Assembly (NCBI RefSeq): GCF_000472785.1
Contig: NZ_AXAL01000011.1
Coordinates: forward strand, 62,001-126,000
From: Mesorhizobium loti CJ3sym
GTDB taxonomy: Bacteria > Pseudomonadota > Alphaproteobacteria > Rhizobiales > Rhizobiaceae
Length of the DNA: 64,000 bases
Reading direction: 5' to 3'
A program made the position numbers and the translations under genes. Positions 43,751-53,636 of the stretch are shown in pieces; the stretch's first letter is position 1; each line of letters opens with the position of its first letter. The notes beneath the pieces were generated by a model that saw only the letters and a program-made list of their open reading frames with translations, ran no database searches and was not told the DNA's origin.

Positions 43751-45537
43751 ATGATGCTTCAAGGATTTCTGCGGTCGAATACAACCGCGCGACGCGGTCT
43801 CGCCGGTCTCGCCATGCTGCTGGCGCTCGGCGCTCCCGCCATGGCGGCCGACAGCCGTATGGATGTTTGCGCCAACGACAAGCTTACACCGCCCAACCGG
43901 ATCGTTGCCTGCACCAATGTGCTGGAGGACAAGGCGACGTCGCCTTCTGACCAGGCCATTGCCTATTTCGATCGCGGCAACGCGTTGGACGCGGCCGGCG
44001 AATACGATCGCGCCCTATCGGATTACGACAAGGCAATCGAGCTCGATCCCAAGGACGCCGATGCCCTCAACAATCGTGGCCTGACCTGGAGCCACAAGAA
44101 GGACTATGACCGAGCCATCGCCGACTACAGCAGGGCGATAGAGCTCAACCCACAATTTGCCCTTGCCTATGGCAACCGGGGCCTGATCTGGCACACCCAG
44201 AAGCGCGACGAAGACCGCGCGATCGCCGATTTCAGCAAGGCGATCAGCCTCGAACCGCAGACCAGCGATGTCTACAACCTTCTTGGCAATGCGTATCTGC
44301 GCAAGGGCGACTATGACAGCGCCATCACCAGCTACAGCCAGGCAGTGTTTCTCGATCCTGAGAATCCGGATCAGTACTTCAACCTCGGGCTGGCCTGGAC
44401 CTCCAAGGGCAATCTGGAGCGTGCCATAGCGGACTACAGCGCGGCGATCAGCCTCGATGCAAGACATGTCGATGCCTATCGCTGGCGCGCCGACGCCTGG
44501 GTCAAGCGGGGCGACACCGATCGCGCCATAGCAGACTACGACGAGGCCATCAGGATCGATCCGAGCGACGCCGAGACCTTCCGCAACCGTGGCGATCTGT
44601 GGTTCGGCAAGAAGGACTATGATCGTGCCATCGCCGATTACGGGCAGGCCATCGGTGTCGATCCCGCAGATGCGGTAGCCTATAATGATCGCGGCTGGAC
44701 GTGGTCGCAGAAGAACGACGCCGACCGCGCCATAGCGGATTTCGACAGGGCGATCAGCATCGATCCGACCTACGCCAAGGCCTACAACAATCGCGGCCTG
44801 GCGTGGTCCGACAAGGGCGATCTCGACCGAGCCATATCGGACTACGACCAGGCGATCGCCATCGATCCCAAATACGCGCAGCCTTATGACAACCGCGGCC
44901 TGGCGCTGATGTCTGGATCTACGAGGCGCAATACAACCGCGCCATATCCGATTGCAGTCAGGCGATCCACCTCGATGGCTTCTACACCCCCGCCTATGAA
45001 ACGCGCGGCCTCGCCAACATCTACAAGACCGCCTACAGCGACGCTTTCGTCGACTACGATGAAGGAGTGCGCCTCAATCCGACATCCGCGGGCGTCTATC
45101 AGGGCCGGGGCATCGCACGGTTCTACCTTGGGTCGCCGGCAGGCGCGCAGGCCGACCTCGAGCAGGGTGCCCAGATCCTGCCGGAGGATGCCTATTATGC
45201 GATCTGGGCGGACCTTGCGCGGCAGCGCAACGGACAGCCGAGCGTCTTGCGCGACGCCAAGCTCGACATGACGAAATGGCCGGCGCCGCTGGTGCGCATG
45301 CTGCTGGGCGAACAAACGCCGGAGGCGGTGCTCGCCTTGGCCGACAATCCGGACGCGACGAAGAAAAGCGAGCAGGTCTGCGAGGCGAATTTCTACATTG
45401 CCGAGTTCCAGCGGATGCAGCACCACGACGAGGAGGCCTTACGGCTCTACCGGTTGGCCCTGAGCGGCTGTCCCCATGATTTCATCGAGTACACCGCCGC
45501 CACCAACGCGCTGCGCGTCATGGGCAAGGCGCCGTGA
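43751..45537 (+). pseudogene. Secreted TPR-repeat protein, frameshifted near 44910
   Basis: The frame from ATG 43751 has a signal peptide (LAGLAMLLALGAPAMA) and about nine to ten TPR units of 34 residues (consensus A-Y-NRG-W-KKDYDRAIADY-AI-LDP). At the 10th unit (DNRGLAL) it shifts: the continuing TPRs (VWIYEAQYNRAISDCSQAIH, DYDEGVRLNPTSAGVYQGRG) and the rest to the stop at 45537 lie in the next frame, equivalent to loss of one base near GCTGATGTC. The joined product would be about 595 aa, probably periplasmic. A sequencing error is possible; without one the protein loses its C-terminal third. Confidence 0.88.
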
Positions 45538-45620
45538 GAGATCGTTTCATGGACACGCACCGCGCTGTGGCATCTGGCCGAGGAAACACACCTGGTCCCG
45601 TCGGCCGGGCCGGTGAAACA

Positions 45621-46157
45621 ATGACAGATAGCCTTGTTGGCGACTGGAAAGTTCGCCGCACCATGATCGATTTCCTAACCGGCGCGACCTACCGCTTCGC
45701 CGGCGACGCCGTGGTCACGGCTGATGCCTTCAGCGAGCATGGCCTCATGCGGATCGGCTCCCAAGAAATGCCGGCAAGCCGGCGCTACCGGCTCGAGCCG
45801 GGCGAGGGTTCGATGTGCATCCTGCATGCCGACGGCCGCGACTTCATCGCGCTTGGGCCGAAGGCAGCGCAGACCGTCCACCACCTCTGCGGCGCCGATC
45901 TTTATGTCGGGCGCTTCTTCGTTCGCGGGCCGGACGAATGGGCCGAGGCGTGGCGGGTCAAAGGCCCGCGCAAGAATTATACGAGCCTTGGCCGGTTTTA
46001 CCGACCGCAGGATACATCTTCTCGCTTGCGCTTCGGGCATGAGGACGAAGTCCGCGCGTTGGAGAACGCTCTCATTGCCGGCGAAGACTCTGAGGCACCC
46101 ATTGCTTTTGACAGCACTGCATTACTGAGCAAGATGCGGACCAAGCATGCCAGTTGA
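45621..46157 (+). CDS. DUF6314 family protein
   Basis: 178 aa from ATG 45621 (MTDSLVGDWKVRRTMIDFLT), since homologous proteins begin near this point; GTG 45534 or ATG 45549 would add a non-conserved leader and overlap the TPR gene. The beta-rich core (ATYRFAGDAVVTADAFSEHG, EWAEAWRVKGPRKNYTSLGR) and RFYRP suggest a calycin or lipocalin-like barrel of the DUF6314 type, of unknown ligand. The C-terminal 35 residues are extra. The ATG-to-stop gap to the TPR gene is small, so co-transcription is possible. Confidence 0.72.
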   Translation: MTDSLVGDWKVRRTMIDFLTGATYRFAGDAVVTADAFSEHGLMRIGSQEMPASRRYRLEPGEGSMCILHADGRDFIALGPKAAQTVHHLCGADLYVGRFFVRGPDEWAEAWRVKGPRKNYTSLGRFYRPQDTSSRLRFGHEDEVRALENALIAGEDSEAPIAFDSTALLSKMRTKHAS

Positions 46158-46211
46158 GCGCCGCTAGTATCGATCCGATGGCGCCGGAGGGAAAACCCTA
46201 AGTCGCTGGCT

Positions 46212-46985
46212 TCAATGCCTGAGAATCTTGCTCAGGAACGCCCGACTGCGGTCGGTCCTGGGGTGCGAGAAGAATTCGTCGGGGGTGCCGCTTTCGACGA
46301 TGGCGCCGGCGTCCATGAACACCACGCGCTGGGCGACCTTGCGGGCAAAGCCCATCTCATGCGTCACCACCATCATGGTCATGCCTTCCTCGGCGACCGC
46401 CACCATGACGTCGAGCACTTCCGAAATCATCTCGGGATCGAGTGCGGAGGTCGGCTCGTCGAACAGCATGATTTTCGGCCGCATGCCAAGGCAGCGCGCG
46501 ATGGCCACGCGTTGCTGCTGGCCGCCGGAGAGCTGTGCCGGATAGGCGTTGACCTTGTCGGCGAGGCCGACCTTGGCCAGCAATTCGCGGCCGGCCTTTT
46601 CAGCTTCGGCGCGCGGGATCTTGCGGACATGGATGGGAGCGAGCGTGACGTTTTCCAGTGCCGTCTTGTGCGGGTAGAGGTTGAATGACTGGAAGACGAA
46701 GCCGATCTCGGTGCGCAGGCTAGTCATGTTGGTGGCGGGGTCGCCAACACGCTGGCCGTCGACAATGAGATTGCCGTCCTTGATCGTCTCCAGGCCGTTG
46801 ACGCAGCGGATCAGCGTGCTCTTGCCCGACCCGCTCGGGCCGCAGACGACAACCACTTCGCGCGGCTCGACGCTGAGCGTGATGTCCTTCAGGACGTTCA
46901 GCGCGCCGAACCATTTGTTGACGCCGCGAAAGTCGATCATGCCCGTTTTGGTCATATCGGTTGGGCCTTTGGGGTTCGATGTCAC
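46212..46985 (-). CDS. Polar amino acid ABC transporter ATP-binding protein
   Basis: 257 aa from GTG 46985, overlapping the permease stop (GTGA); ATG 46955 (MTKTGMIDF) is possible. Walker A is GPSGSGKST, signature LSGGQQQRV, Walker [15 protein letters not shown], His in VVTHEMGFA. This is the GlnQ/HisP type. It powers the two permeases encoded upstream for uptake of an amino acid. The last gene of the six-gene Lrp operon. Confidence 0.93.
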   Translation of the reverse strand: MTSNPKGPTDMTKTGMIDFRGVNKWFGALNVLKDITLSVEPREVVVVCGPSGSGKSTLIRCVNGLETIKDGNLIVDGQRVGDPATNMTSLRTEIGFVFQSFNLYPHKTALENVTLAPIHVRKIPRAEAEKAGRELLAKVGLADKVNAYPAQLSGGQQQRVAIARCLGMRPKIMLFDEPTSALDPEMISEVLDVMVAVAEEGMTMMVVTHEMGFARKVAQRVVFMDAGAIVESGTPDEFFSHPRTDRSRAFLSKILRH

Positions 46986-47599
46986 AACTGCACCTCGCCA
47001 TGGGCTGCGCCTATGCGGCGTTCGAGCCGGCGGGCCAGCATGATCAAGGGATAGCAGACGATGAAGTAGCCGACGCCGACGAGGAAGAAGACCAGCAGGC
47101 CGTTGGGCACGCGCTGCACCACCAGCCAGCCGACGCGGGTGAGGTCGGTTAGCCCGATCGCCGAGACGACCGAGGAATCCTTGATCAGCAGCACATACTG
47201 CCCGACCAGCGGCGGCAGCACGATGCGCATCGCCTGCGGCAGCACCACCTGGCGCATGCGCTGCCAGCGCGACAGGCCGGACGCCAGCGCTGCCTCGACC
47301 TGGCCTGTCGGCACCGAACGGATGCCGGCGGTGAAGGCGTCGAGCTCGATGCCGAACTCGGGCAGGATGAAGAAGATCAGGAAGATCTGCACCAGGAACG
47401 GGGTTCCCCGGATCAGGTCGACCCAGGCGCCGATGATGATGCTGATCAGCCGATTGCCGCCGGTGCGCAGGATGCCGAGGCCGAAGCCGAGCAGCGTGCC
47501 AAGCACCAGGCTGATCAGCGACAGCACCACGGTCATGCCGAGGCCGCGCAAGGCGAGGGGATAGGAGCCGGCGAGGCTGAGGAATTGGTGCCAGATCAT
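46982..47599 (-). CDS. Amino acid ABC transporter permease (HisM/GlnP family)
   Basis: 205 aa with about four to five spans. The N-terminal [20 protein letters not shown], then [20 protein letters not shown] and the EAA-like [20 protein letters not shown] identify a polar-amino-acid uptake permease. It heterodimerises with the permease encoded upstream, with which it overlaps by 4 bp (ATGA). Confidence 0.92.
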   Translation of the reverse strand: MIWHQFLSLAGSYPLALRGLGMTVVLSLISLVLGTLLGFGLGILRTGGNRLISIIIGAWVDLIRGTPFLVQIFLIFFILPEFGIELDAFTAGIRSVPTGQVEAALASGLSRWQRMRQVVLPQAMRIVLPPLVGQYVLLIKDSSVVSAIGLTDLTRVGWLVVQRVPNGLLVFFLVGVGYFIVCYPLIMLARRLERRIGAAHGEVQL

Positions 47600-48267
47600 G
47601 CGCGCGCCCCCGCTGTGCCGAGCCAGCGGCTGGAGAGAACGGCCAGTCCCTTGATGCAGTAATAGAGCAGCAGATAAAAGGCGGCGATGGTCAGAAAGCC
47701 TTCCGCCGGCATGAAGCGGTCGGAGGCGAGCAACTGGCCGGCGCGGGTCAGCTCGGCAACCGAGATCAGCGACAGCAGCGCGGAATCCTTGACCAGCACG
47801 ATCGCCTGGCCGAGCAGCGGCGGGATCGTCACCTTGAAGGCTTGCGGCAGGACGACCAGGCGCATGCGCTGGACATAGGTCATGCCTGAGGCGACGCTGG
47901 CTTCGACCTGGCCGCGCGGGATCGACAGGATGCCGGCGCGGATGATCTCGGCGATGTAGGCGCCGCTGTTCAGCGACAGCGCGATGATGCCGACGACGAG
48001 CTCGGGCAGGACGAAGCCGAGCCGGGGCAAGCCGAAATAGAGGAAATAGAGCTGCGCCAGCAGGGGCGTGGCGCGCACGGCATCGATATAGGCCTTGGCC
48101 GGGGCGCGAAACAGCCAGCCGCGCTGCAGGTTCATGGCGCAGAGCACGATGCCGACGATGAGCGCGCCGACAAAGGAGAGCGCCGACAGCCAGACGGTCG
48201 TGACCAGGCCCTGCCCAAACAGCGGCAGGTATTCGACGATGGTGCGGAAACTGAAATTCTCGAGCAT
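47596..48267 (-). CDS. Amino acid ABC transporter permease (HisQ/GlnP family)
   Basis: 223 aa. Spans and family motifs are evident: [40 protein letters not shown], and [20 protein letters not shown] (EAA region). It is the partner of the downstream permease (ATGA overlap). The 93-bp spacer to the binding-protein gene contains no repeat or terminator, unlike the two sugar- or metal-type importers in this window. Confidence 0.92.
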   Translation of the reverse strand: MLENFSFRTIVEYLPLFGQGLVTTVWLSALSFVGALIVGIVLCAMNLQRGWLFRAPAKAYIDAVRATPLLAQLYFLYFGLPRLGFVLPELVVGIIALSLNSGAYIAEIIRAGILSIPRGQVEASVASGMTYVQRMRLVVLPQAFKVTIPPLLGQAIVLVKDSALLSLISVAELTRAGQLLASDRFMPAEGFLTIAAFYLLLYYCIKGLAVLSSRWLGTAGARA

Positions 48268-48360
48268 CGTTGGGTGAAGTCCCCAGAGCGCGGGAAGCGA
48301 GGGTCCAAGCGGCTTCGCGGCGCTGAAGACGCGCGCGAAACCGCTTGGGTTCTCTGCTGC

Positions 48361-49149
48361 TTAGTGATCCTTCTTCCAGGCGTCGGAATTCACCCAGTAG
48401 TCGAGGTTCTTCTGCAGGCGGCCGTCGATGGTGACCTGGTTGAGGAACAGGTTCATCCAGACCAGCAGGTCCGGCTCGTCATAGCGCGTGGCGAAGGCAA
48501 GCGGCTCCTTCGACAGGAGGTCCGGCATGATGGTGAAGCTGCCGGCCGGATAGGCTGTCGACTGGCCCTTGACCGCCGAGACGTCGTTGACGCCGCAATC
48601 GGCCTGGCCGTTGTTGACGGCGTCGAGCAGCAGCGGACCGCCGCCCTTGTAGCTCTTGATGTCGGCATCGGGGAAGGCAGCCTTGGCTTCCTTCTCGCCT
48701 GTGGCGCCGAGCAGAACAGCGATCTTGGTGCCCTTGGCCTTGCAGTCCTCGGTGGTCTTGAACTTGCTGTCGGCCTTGGTGAAGACGGAGCTGCCCGTGT
48801 ACATATAGGGCGTGGTGAAGGCGACCTTCATACCGCGCGCCAGCGTCGGCGTCATGTCGGCGACCAGCAGATCGGCCTTGCCCGACAACAGCGCCGGGAT
48901 GAGGCCGTCCCAGTCGAAGTCGAGGAAGGTGATTTTAACGCCCATTTCCTTGGCCATCAGTTCGGCCAGTTCAACCGAGCTGCCGGTGCGTTCGCCATTG
49001 GCGCCGACCAGTGAGAAGGGCGGTCCCTGGGTCTGCACCGCGACACGCAGTTCGCCGCGCTTGGTGATCTCGTCCAGCGTTCCGGCGCTGGCTGCAGTGG
49101 TCAAGCCCGCGAGCGCAAGTCCGGCGATGAACAGTCTGGCAATCTTCAT
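48361..49149 (-). CDS. Amino acid ABC transporter substrate-binding protein (family 3)
   Basis: 262 aa with a signal peptide (MKIARLFIAGLALAGLTTAA, cleavage after ASA near residue 23). The mature family-3 binding fold is seen in GELRVAVQTQGPPFSLVGAN, VKITFLDFDWDGLIPALLSG, DLLVADMTPTLARG, and a Cys pair in TTEDCKAKG and QADCG. It binds an amino acid in the periplasm. Association with the saccharopine-dehydrogenase-like gene suggests a basic or lysine-derived ligand, by inference only. Confidence 0.92.
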   Translation of the reverse strand: MKIARLFIAGLALAGLTTAASAGTLDEITKRGELRVAVQTQGPPFSLVGANGERTGSSVELAELMAKEMGVKITFLDFDWDGLIPALLSGKADLLVADMTPTLARGMKVAFTTPYMYTGSSVFTKADSKFKTTEDCKAKGTKIAVLLGATGEKEAKAAFPDADIKSYKGGGPLLLDAVNNGQADCGVNDVSAVKGQSTAYPAGSFTIMPDLLSKEPLAFATRYDEPDLLVWMNLFLNQVTIDGRLQKNLDYWVNSDAWKKDH

Positions 49150-49254
49150 TTTGGTATTCCTCCCTGTTGTCGTTATTGTTTTGCCCGTGGATTTCCTTGG
49201 GCTCGTTTTTGAGCGGCGACGCCGTTGCCGGCGGCGGCCACCGTTCGAAAATCC

Positions 49255-50415
49255 TCAGTCCCAGGCCACCGTCTCGGTGACCTTGATGCCGCGTTTGGCC
49301 AGCGCCTCGAAGAAGGGTTCGTCCGGCACGTCGAGCAGCGGATTGAGTAGGCCGGGCTTCCCGATGTCGCCGCGCGCGAGCATCTGCGCCACGATGCTGG
49401 CAGGGTAGCCGACGCCGAGGCTCATTCCGAACAGGCCCGACGCCAGGTCGCGCTCGATGATCAAATCGGAAGTCACTGTCTTGACGCGGCCGCCTTCGAG
49501 GCCGGAAAAGACATTGCGCATCACGCAAAGATCCTTCTCGCCGGGGCCATATTGCAGTTGCGGGCCGAGCAGCCGGCCGAGGAATTCGCGCGGGCTGGCA
49601 CCGGTGCCGGGCACCTTGTTCTCGGAGAGAAAGCCGAGCTCCTTCAGCGGCGCCCAGAAGGCCGACCATCCGGGCCAGCGCAGGGTGTAGCGGCCGGAGC
49701 GGCGCAGCCCTTTTGCCGCGGGAAGCATCTCGACATAGTGCAGTGCGTCGCCATTGGGGAAGGCTTCAAGCTGGCCCAGGCCAGCGACCTCGATCTCATG
49801 GATGAAATGACTGTCGTGCTGGCGGGCGGCCGGCACAGCGACGCGTTCGCCGTCCTCGATCATGACGCTGTCGCGGTTCTGGCTGACCAGCACCATGTCG
49901 AAATTCCAGCTCACCTTGTAGCAGAGGGGCTTGGCCATCGCCTTCGGCTCGGGGATACCGCCGCAATAGGAATCGATCGCGGTGATGGAGTCGAACTGGC
50001 GAGCGGCGCGGGCGTAGAGGACCAGATCGATGCCGGGGTCGAGCCCGCATTCGGTCATAACAGAGACACCGGCCTGTTCGGCAGCCTGTGCCAGATCGGC
50101 GATGGCCTTGCCGTAATTGGTGGTGACCAGCGGCGTGCGCGTTGCGATCGCGGCATGCGCCGCCTCGCGCATCAATGGCTGCGGCAACAAATCGATGACG
50201 GCGTCGACATCGCTCAGCACATTGACGAGTGCCGGACCGATCGCGCCTTCAGGCACGACGAACCGCACGCGAGCCAGGTCGGTCAGGCCGCCAAGCCGGG
50301 CCGCGCCGTCTGGTGTCGTGTCGACGCACACCACCTCCTCGACACCACTGGTGACGAGATCTGCGATAGCAGCCCGACCTTGCAGGCCGAGCCCGCCGAG
50401 AACCGCGATCTTCAT
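49255..50415 (-). CDS. Saccharopine dehydrogenase family protein
   Basis: 386 aa. The Rossmann nucleotide-binding motif is MKIAVLGGLGLQGRAAIADL. Other family features are DAVIDLLPQPLMREAAHAAI, and VMTECGLDPGIDLVLYARAA at about 140-155, as in lysine-type saccharopine and carboxynorspermidine dehydrogenase-like proteins. It is a cytoplasmic NAD(P)-dependent enzyme forming or splitting a C-N bond of an amino acid. It follows the Lrp gene with a 4-bp overlap and precedes the transporter, so the imported compound is probably its substrate. The exact reaction is not shown. Confidence 0.87.
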   Translation of the reverse strand: MKIAVLGGLGLQGRAAIADLVTSGVEEVVCVDTTPDGAARLGGLTDLARVRFVVPEGAIGPALVNVLSDVDAVIDLLPQPLMREAAHAAIATRTPLVTTNYGKAIADLAQAAEQAGVSVMTECGLDPGIDLVLYARAARQFDSITAIDSYCGGIPEPKAMAKPLCYKVSWNFDMVLVSQNRDSVMIEDGERVAVPAARQHDSHFIHEIEVAGLGQLEAFPNGDALHYVEMLPAAKGLRRSGRYTLRWPGWSAFWAPLKELGFLSENKVPGTGASPREFLGRLLGPQLQYGPGEKDLCVMRNVFSGLEGGRVKTVTSDLIIERDLASGLFGMSLGVGYPASIVAQMLARGDIGKPGLLNPLLDVPDEPFFEALAKRGIKVTETVAWD

Positions 50416-50912
50416 GCCGGCTCCTTGCGGTCGTCAGACCAGCAGCCCTCGGGAAGGCTGACCCATTTGTTGCAGGACGCCATGACGACGAAGGTCTCGC
50501 TGCGCATGACTTCGCCCGGTTCGCCGGCGCCCGGGATCAGCTCGCTGGTGACGCGATAGAGATCGGCGACGTCACCGGCCACCGTCACGTCGACGATGAT
50601 GTCGAAACGCCCGGTGACTACCGATGCCGAGTTGACGAAGGGCAGTTCCGAAATGCGCTGCGCCAGTTCGCGCGCCTTGCCGCGCCCCTGGGCGTTGATG
50701 CCGACAATGGCCGAGATCAGCTCGGGCCGCTCGGTCAGGTTCAACAGCCCGACGATCTTGAGCAGATTTCGGTCAAGCAGATTGCGCAGGCGCGAGCGCA
50801 CCGTCGGCACCGAAATCGCCAATGTCTCGGCGAGGCGGTTGATGCCCGGCTGCGCATCCTGCGACAGCTGCTTGACCAGCCGCCGATCGGTCAGATCGAG
50901 ATGTTCTCGCAA
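50412..50912 (-). CDS. Lrp/AsnC family transcriptional regulator
   Basis: 166 aa. The N-terminal helix-turn-helix is LDLTDRRLVKQLSQDAQPGI, with AISVPTVRSRLRNLLDRNLL. The C-terminal RAM ligand-binding domain is recognisable (ELISAIVGINAQGRGKAREL, FVNSASVVTGRFDIIVDVTV). It is a feast/famine regulator that would sense an amino acid. First gene of the operon, overlapping the dehydrogenase gene (ATGA), so it likely activates or represses the whole unit from the dyads at 50941-50969. Confidence 0.92.
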   Translation of the reverse strand: MREHLDLTDRRLVKQLSQDAQPGINRLAETLAISVPTVRSRLRNLLDRNLLKIVGLLNLTERPELISAIVGINAQGRGKARELAQRISELPFVNSASVVTGRFDIIVDVTVAGDVADLYRVTSELIPGAGEPGEVMRSETFVVMASCNKWVSLPEGCWSDDRKEPA

Positions 50913-50940
50913 AATGGCAGTCTTTCACAAAGAGAAAAAT

Positions 50941-50969
50941 TATAGGCGATTTATTTGCCTATATGCAAA
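50941..50969. promoter_or_regulatory. Lrp-type operator candidate
   Basis: TATAGGC-N9-GCCTATA (50941-50963) is a perfect 7-bp-arm dyad and overlaps a second, TTTGC-N6-GCAAA (50954-50969). Both lie 28-57 bp upstream of the lrp start in AT-rich DNA. Autoregulation by the adjacent Lrp protein is inferred. Confidence 0.55.
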
Positions 50970-51265
50970 CAGGCTATGTTACTTATTTCTAGAAAGCAAG
51001 GTATTGTTTTGTGCGTCGACGGAGAGCGACCCACCGCGTGGGGCGCGGTTGTGTCTGTTTGCTGATCGGTTGTCGGGCTTAGATAAGTGCCGCCGCCAGC
51101 AGCTTTGCCTGCGGCGTCAGCTCGTCGAAGCTGCGAGCGCAAAGGTTGAGCTGGCGGGTCGTGTGGCGTCGGCTTCAGCCTTCGTGTGAGCCGAAGGCTG
51201 GCAGCGCAACTTCCACATTGTGCGCGGCCCTTATGTCAGTCAATCATCTGCAATGGAGATGTGCG
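50970..51265. other. Intergenic stretch with weak regulator relic
   Basis: About 300 bp with no complete gene. The minus strand from 51160 to 51079 reads LCARSFDELTPQAKLLAAAL before a stop, which faintly resembles the C-terminal end of a LysR protein. It may be a decayed gene end. Otherwise no feature is supported. Confidence 0.25.
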
Positions 51266-51484
51266 ATGGCCGAAAAGACATCAGGACGGAAGACACCAGG
51301 CCGGCAGGGGCTCGGCATTCTTGAGAGCATGGCGATCGTGCTGGCGGTGGCCGTTGCCTCGCTTGCCCTGGCGCAGGCGCAGCCTGGCCTGCCGGGATGT
51401 GCGATGACGGCGGCTTCGGTCAGCCGCGATGCCGCGTCGGCAAAACCCAGCCCGGACGCGACGGACATGCTGTTGCATGATTGA
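51266..51484 (+). CDS. Small membrane/exported hypothetical protein (72 aa)
   Basis: ATG 51266 has GGAG 7 bp upstream. The product has a basic start (MAEKTSGRKTPGRQGLGILE), one hydrophobic span (SMAIVLAVAVASLALAQA) that could be a signal-anchor, and a polar tail with one Cys. No family is recognised. It ends 15 bp before the TauE/SafE gene and probably forms an operon with it. Confidence 0.55.
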   Translation: MAEKTSGRKTPGRQGLGILESMAIVLAVAVASLALAQAQPGLPGCAMTAASVSRDAASAKPSPDATDMLLHD

Positions 51485-51499
51485 TCCCGTGGTGCGGTC

Positions 51500-52249
51500 A
51501 TGCTGAGCGTGGGTATCATTGCCTGGATCGGTGTCGTCTTCCTCGCAGCCGGCTTGGTCAAAGGCGTCGTCGGCATGGGGCTGCCGACGGTCGCGATGGG
51601 GCTGCTTGCGGTGACGATGCCGCCGGCTGAAGCCGCCGCCCTGCTGCTGATCCCGTCGCTGGTCACCAATCTCTGGCAATTGTTCACCGGCCCTTCCTTC
51701 GGCGGCCTCGTCAAGCGGCTATGGACGATGATGGCCGGCATCATGCTGGGCACTGTCGCCGGGGCAGGGGTGCTGACCGGCGCGCATGCCGGCGCGGCCT
51801 CGGCAGGGCTCGGTGCAGCGCTGGTGCTTTATGCCGTTCTCGGCCTGCTAAAACTCGGCTTCACCACGCCGGCGCGCCACGAAGCGTGGGCCTCACCACT
51901 GGTCGGCGTGGCGACCGGGCTGGTCACCGGCGCCACCGGCGTCTTCGTCATCCCGGCGGTGCCCTATCTGCAATCGCTGCGGCTGGAGAAGGAGGATTTG
52001 ATCCAGGCGCTCGGCCTGTCCTTCACCGTCTCGACGGCAGCCCTTACCATCGGCCTGTTCAGGACGGGCGCGCTGGCGTCGCCGACGACGCAACTGGCGG
52101 GGTCAGCAGCAGTCCTCGTGCCGGCGCTGGCTGGCATGTTCATCGGCCAGGCGCTGCGCCAGAAGATGAGCGTCGAGACTTTTCGCAAAGTGTTCTTTGT
52201 CGGGTTGCTGGCGCTGGGGGTGTATCTGGTGGTTGAGGCGCTGTGGTGA
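51500..52249 (+). CDS. TauE/SafE family anion exporter
   Basis: 249 aa with about seven to eight spans. The two internal repeats read GLVKGVVGMGLPTVAMGLLA and GVATGLVTGATGVFVIPAVP, the family hallmark. It would export sulfite or an organosulfonate; the substrate is unknown. It belongs to a different subgroup from the TauE protein at 18984. It is preceded by a small membrane protein gene. Confidence 0.85.
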   Translation: MLSVGIIAWIGVVFLAAGLVKGVVGMGLPTVAMGLLAVTMPPAEAAALLLIPSLVTNLWQLFTGPSFGGLVKRLWTMMAGIMLGTVAGAGVLTGAHAGAASAGLGAALVLYAVLGLLKLGFTTPARHEAWASPLVGVATGLVTGATGVFVIPAVPYLQSLRLEKEDLIQALGLSFTVSTAALTIGLFRTGALASPTTQLAGSAAVLVPALAGMFIGQALRQKMSVETFRKVFFVGLLALGVYLVVEALW

Positions 52250-52255
52250 GTCTGC

Positions 52256-52816
52256 TCACTCGGCAATCGACCTGATAACTCGCGCCGGGTTGCCGCCGAC
52301 AAGCGTGTTCGGGGCAACGTCCCTCGTCACCACCGAGCCCGCCGCGACGACCGCGTTTTCGCCTATCGTCACGCCGCCGATGACCGTTGCGCCGGCGGCG
52401 ATCCAGACGTTGCGCTCAATGACGATCGGCCTTGCGGTGATGAAGGAGCGGCGCCGCGACGGTTCGAGAGGATGGCCTGAGGTGATCAGGCTCACATTCG
52501 GCCCGATCAGCACATCGTCGGCAATGTCGAGCCCGCCAAGATCGTAAAAAGTGCAGTTCTGATTGATGAAAACATTGCGCCCGACGCGGATGTGGGGGCC
52601 GCCGGTCGTGTAGAAGGGTGGGATCAGCAAGAAGCTGTCATCGACTTGTCCGCCGATGAGTTCGCTGAACACGGCCCTGACTTGGTCGGCGTCGTTGAAC
52701 GTCAAGCGGTTGAGACGGGCGGTGATCGCCATCGCCCGTTTGACGCTTGCCAGCATGGCCGCCGATTCCGGCGTTCTCCCGGGGATTATAATCCTGGTAC
52801 GATCCGCATCCGCCAT
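52256..52816 (-). CDS. Maltose/galactoside O-acetyltransferase-like protein
   Basis: 186 aa from ATG 52816. A short helical N-terminal part (SVKRAMAITARLNRLTFNDA) precedes a left-handed beta-helix of hexapeptide repeats (GPHIRVGRNVFINQNCTFYD, GPNVSLITSGHPLEPSRRRS with the catalytic His, and ERNVWIAAGATVIGGVTIGE). This is the LacA/Maa/NodL class that acetylates sugars with acetyl-CoA. NodL itself acts on Nod factors, but no nod genes are near. It is convergent with the TauE gene. Confidence 0.9.
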   Translation of the reverse strand: MADADRTRIIIPGRTPESAAMLASVKRAMAITARLNRLTFNDADQVRAVFSELIGGQVDDSFLLIPPFYTTGGPHIRVGRNVFINQNCTFYDLGGLDIADDVLIGPNVSLITSGHPLEPSRRRSFITARPIVIERNVWIAAGATVIGGVTIGENAVVAAGSVVTRDVAPNTLVGGNPARVIRSIAE

Positions 52817-52922
52817 TCGTCGTTTTCCTCCAGGGCGAACAAATGTCCGGCGCATGACAGCCTGGCCGGAGCCCTAGCGGTTGTTTGAGCATGATTCCGA
52901 AAACGTGTTCCAGCTCTCGGCG

Positions 52923-53372
52923 TCAGCGAACCACCAGCACCGGAATTGCGGTATAGGACAGCACTTCCGCCGTCTGGCTGCCCAGCAGCAGCTTGCCCAG
53001 TCCGCGGCGGCCGTGCGAGGCCATGACGATCAGGTCGCAGCCGAGCGCCTGCGACAGCTCCAGAATCGCTTCGGCGGGCCGCTTGTCCTCGACATGGACC
53101 ACTTCGGCGGAGACGCCGGCGGCGTCGGCTGAAGCCTTGCCCTTGTCGAGAACCTCCTTGCCGTATTTGCGGGATTCTTCCAGGTAAACGGCCAGTTCGT
53201 CGCCCGCCGCATAGCCGGCCATCGCGCCGCCCCAGGCGAAGATGGGATACGGTTCCGAGACCGTGACGAAGGTCACGGTGGCGCCGATGCCTTTTGCCAA
53301 GGTGAGGCCGTGGGCAACGCCCTTGTCGGCCAGTTCCGATCCGTCGGTGGCGATGAGCAGATGTTTGTACAT
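52923..53372 (-). CDS. Universal stress protein (UspA family)
   Basis: 149 aa. The Usp fold is clear: MYKHLLIATDGSELADKGVA, then LIVMASHGRRGLGKLLLGSQ with the G-2X-G-9X-G-S/T ATP-binding motif, ending AIPVLVVR. It is a cytoplasmic stress-survival protein that binds ATP. It is 264 bp upstream of the phosphodiesterase gene on the same strand but with no clear coupling. Confidence 0.93.
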   Translation of the reverse strand: MYKHLLIATDGSELADKGVAHGLTLAKGIGATVTFVTVSEPYPIFAWGGAMAGYAAGDELAVYLEESRKYGKEVLDKGKASADAAGVSAEVVHVEDKRPAEAILELSQALGCDLIVMASHGRRGLGKLLLGSQTAEVLSYTAIPVLVVR

Positions 53373-53636
53373 GATGATCTGACCTGTTGTGCAAGGGCCG
53401 GTGCCCTTCGGGTGGCGGGAGCCCTTGAGGGCTGCCCCTGATATAAGTTCGCTACGGGCTTCATCACAGGGCCACCTTGATGCGGATCAAGGCCAGGGGT
53501 TGGAACTCAACCAATGTCAGGCCAGTCGCTGCCTGCCTTCAGCGATCCGGCCAACTGTCTGTAAACATTGCTGATCGCAAACGAATGGCCGCCGAGCATG
53601 CCCGGCGGCCAATTGTGAAACGGTGTGATGCTGGGC

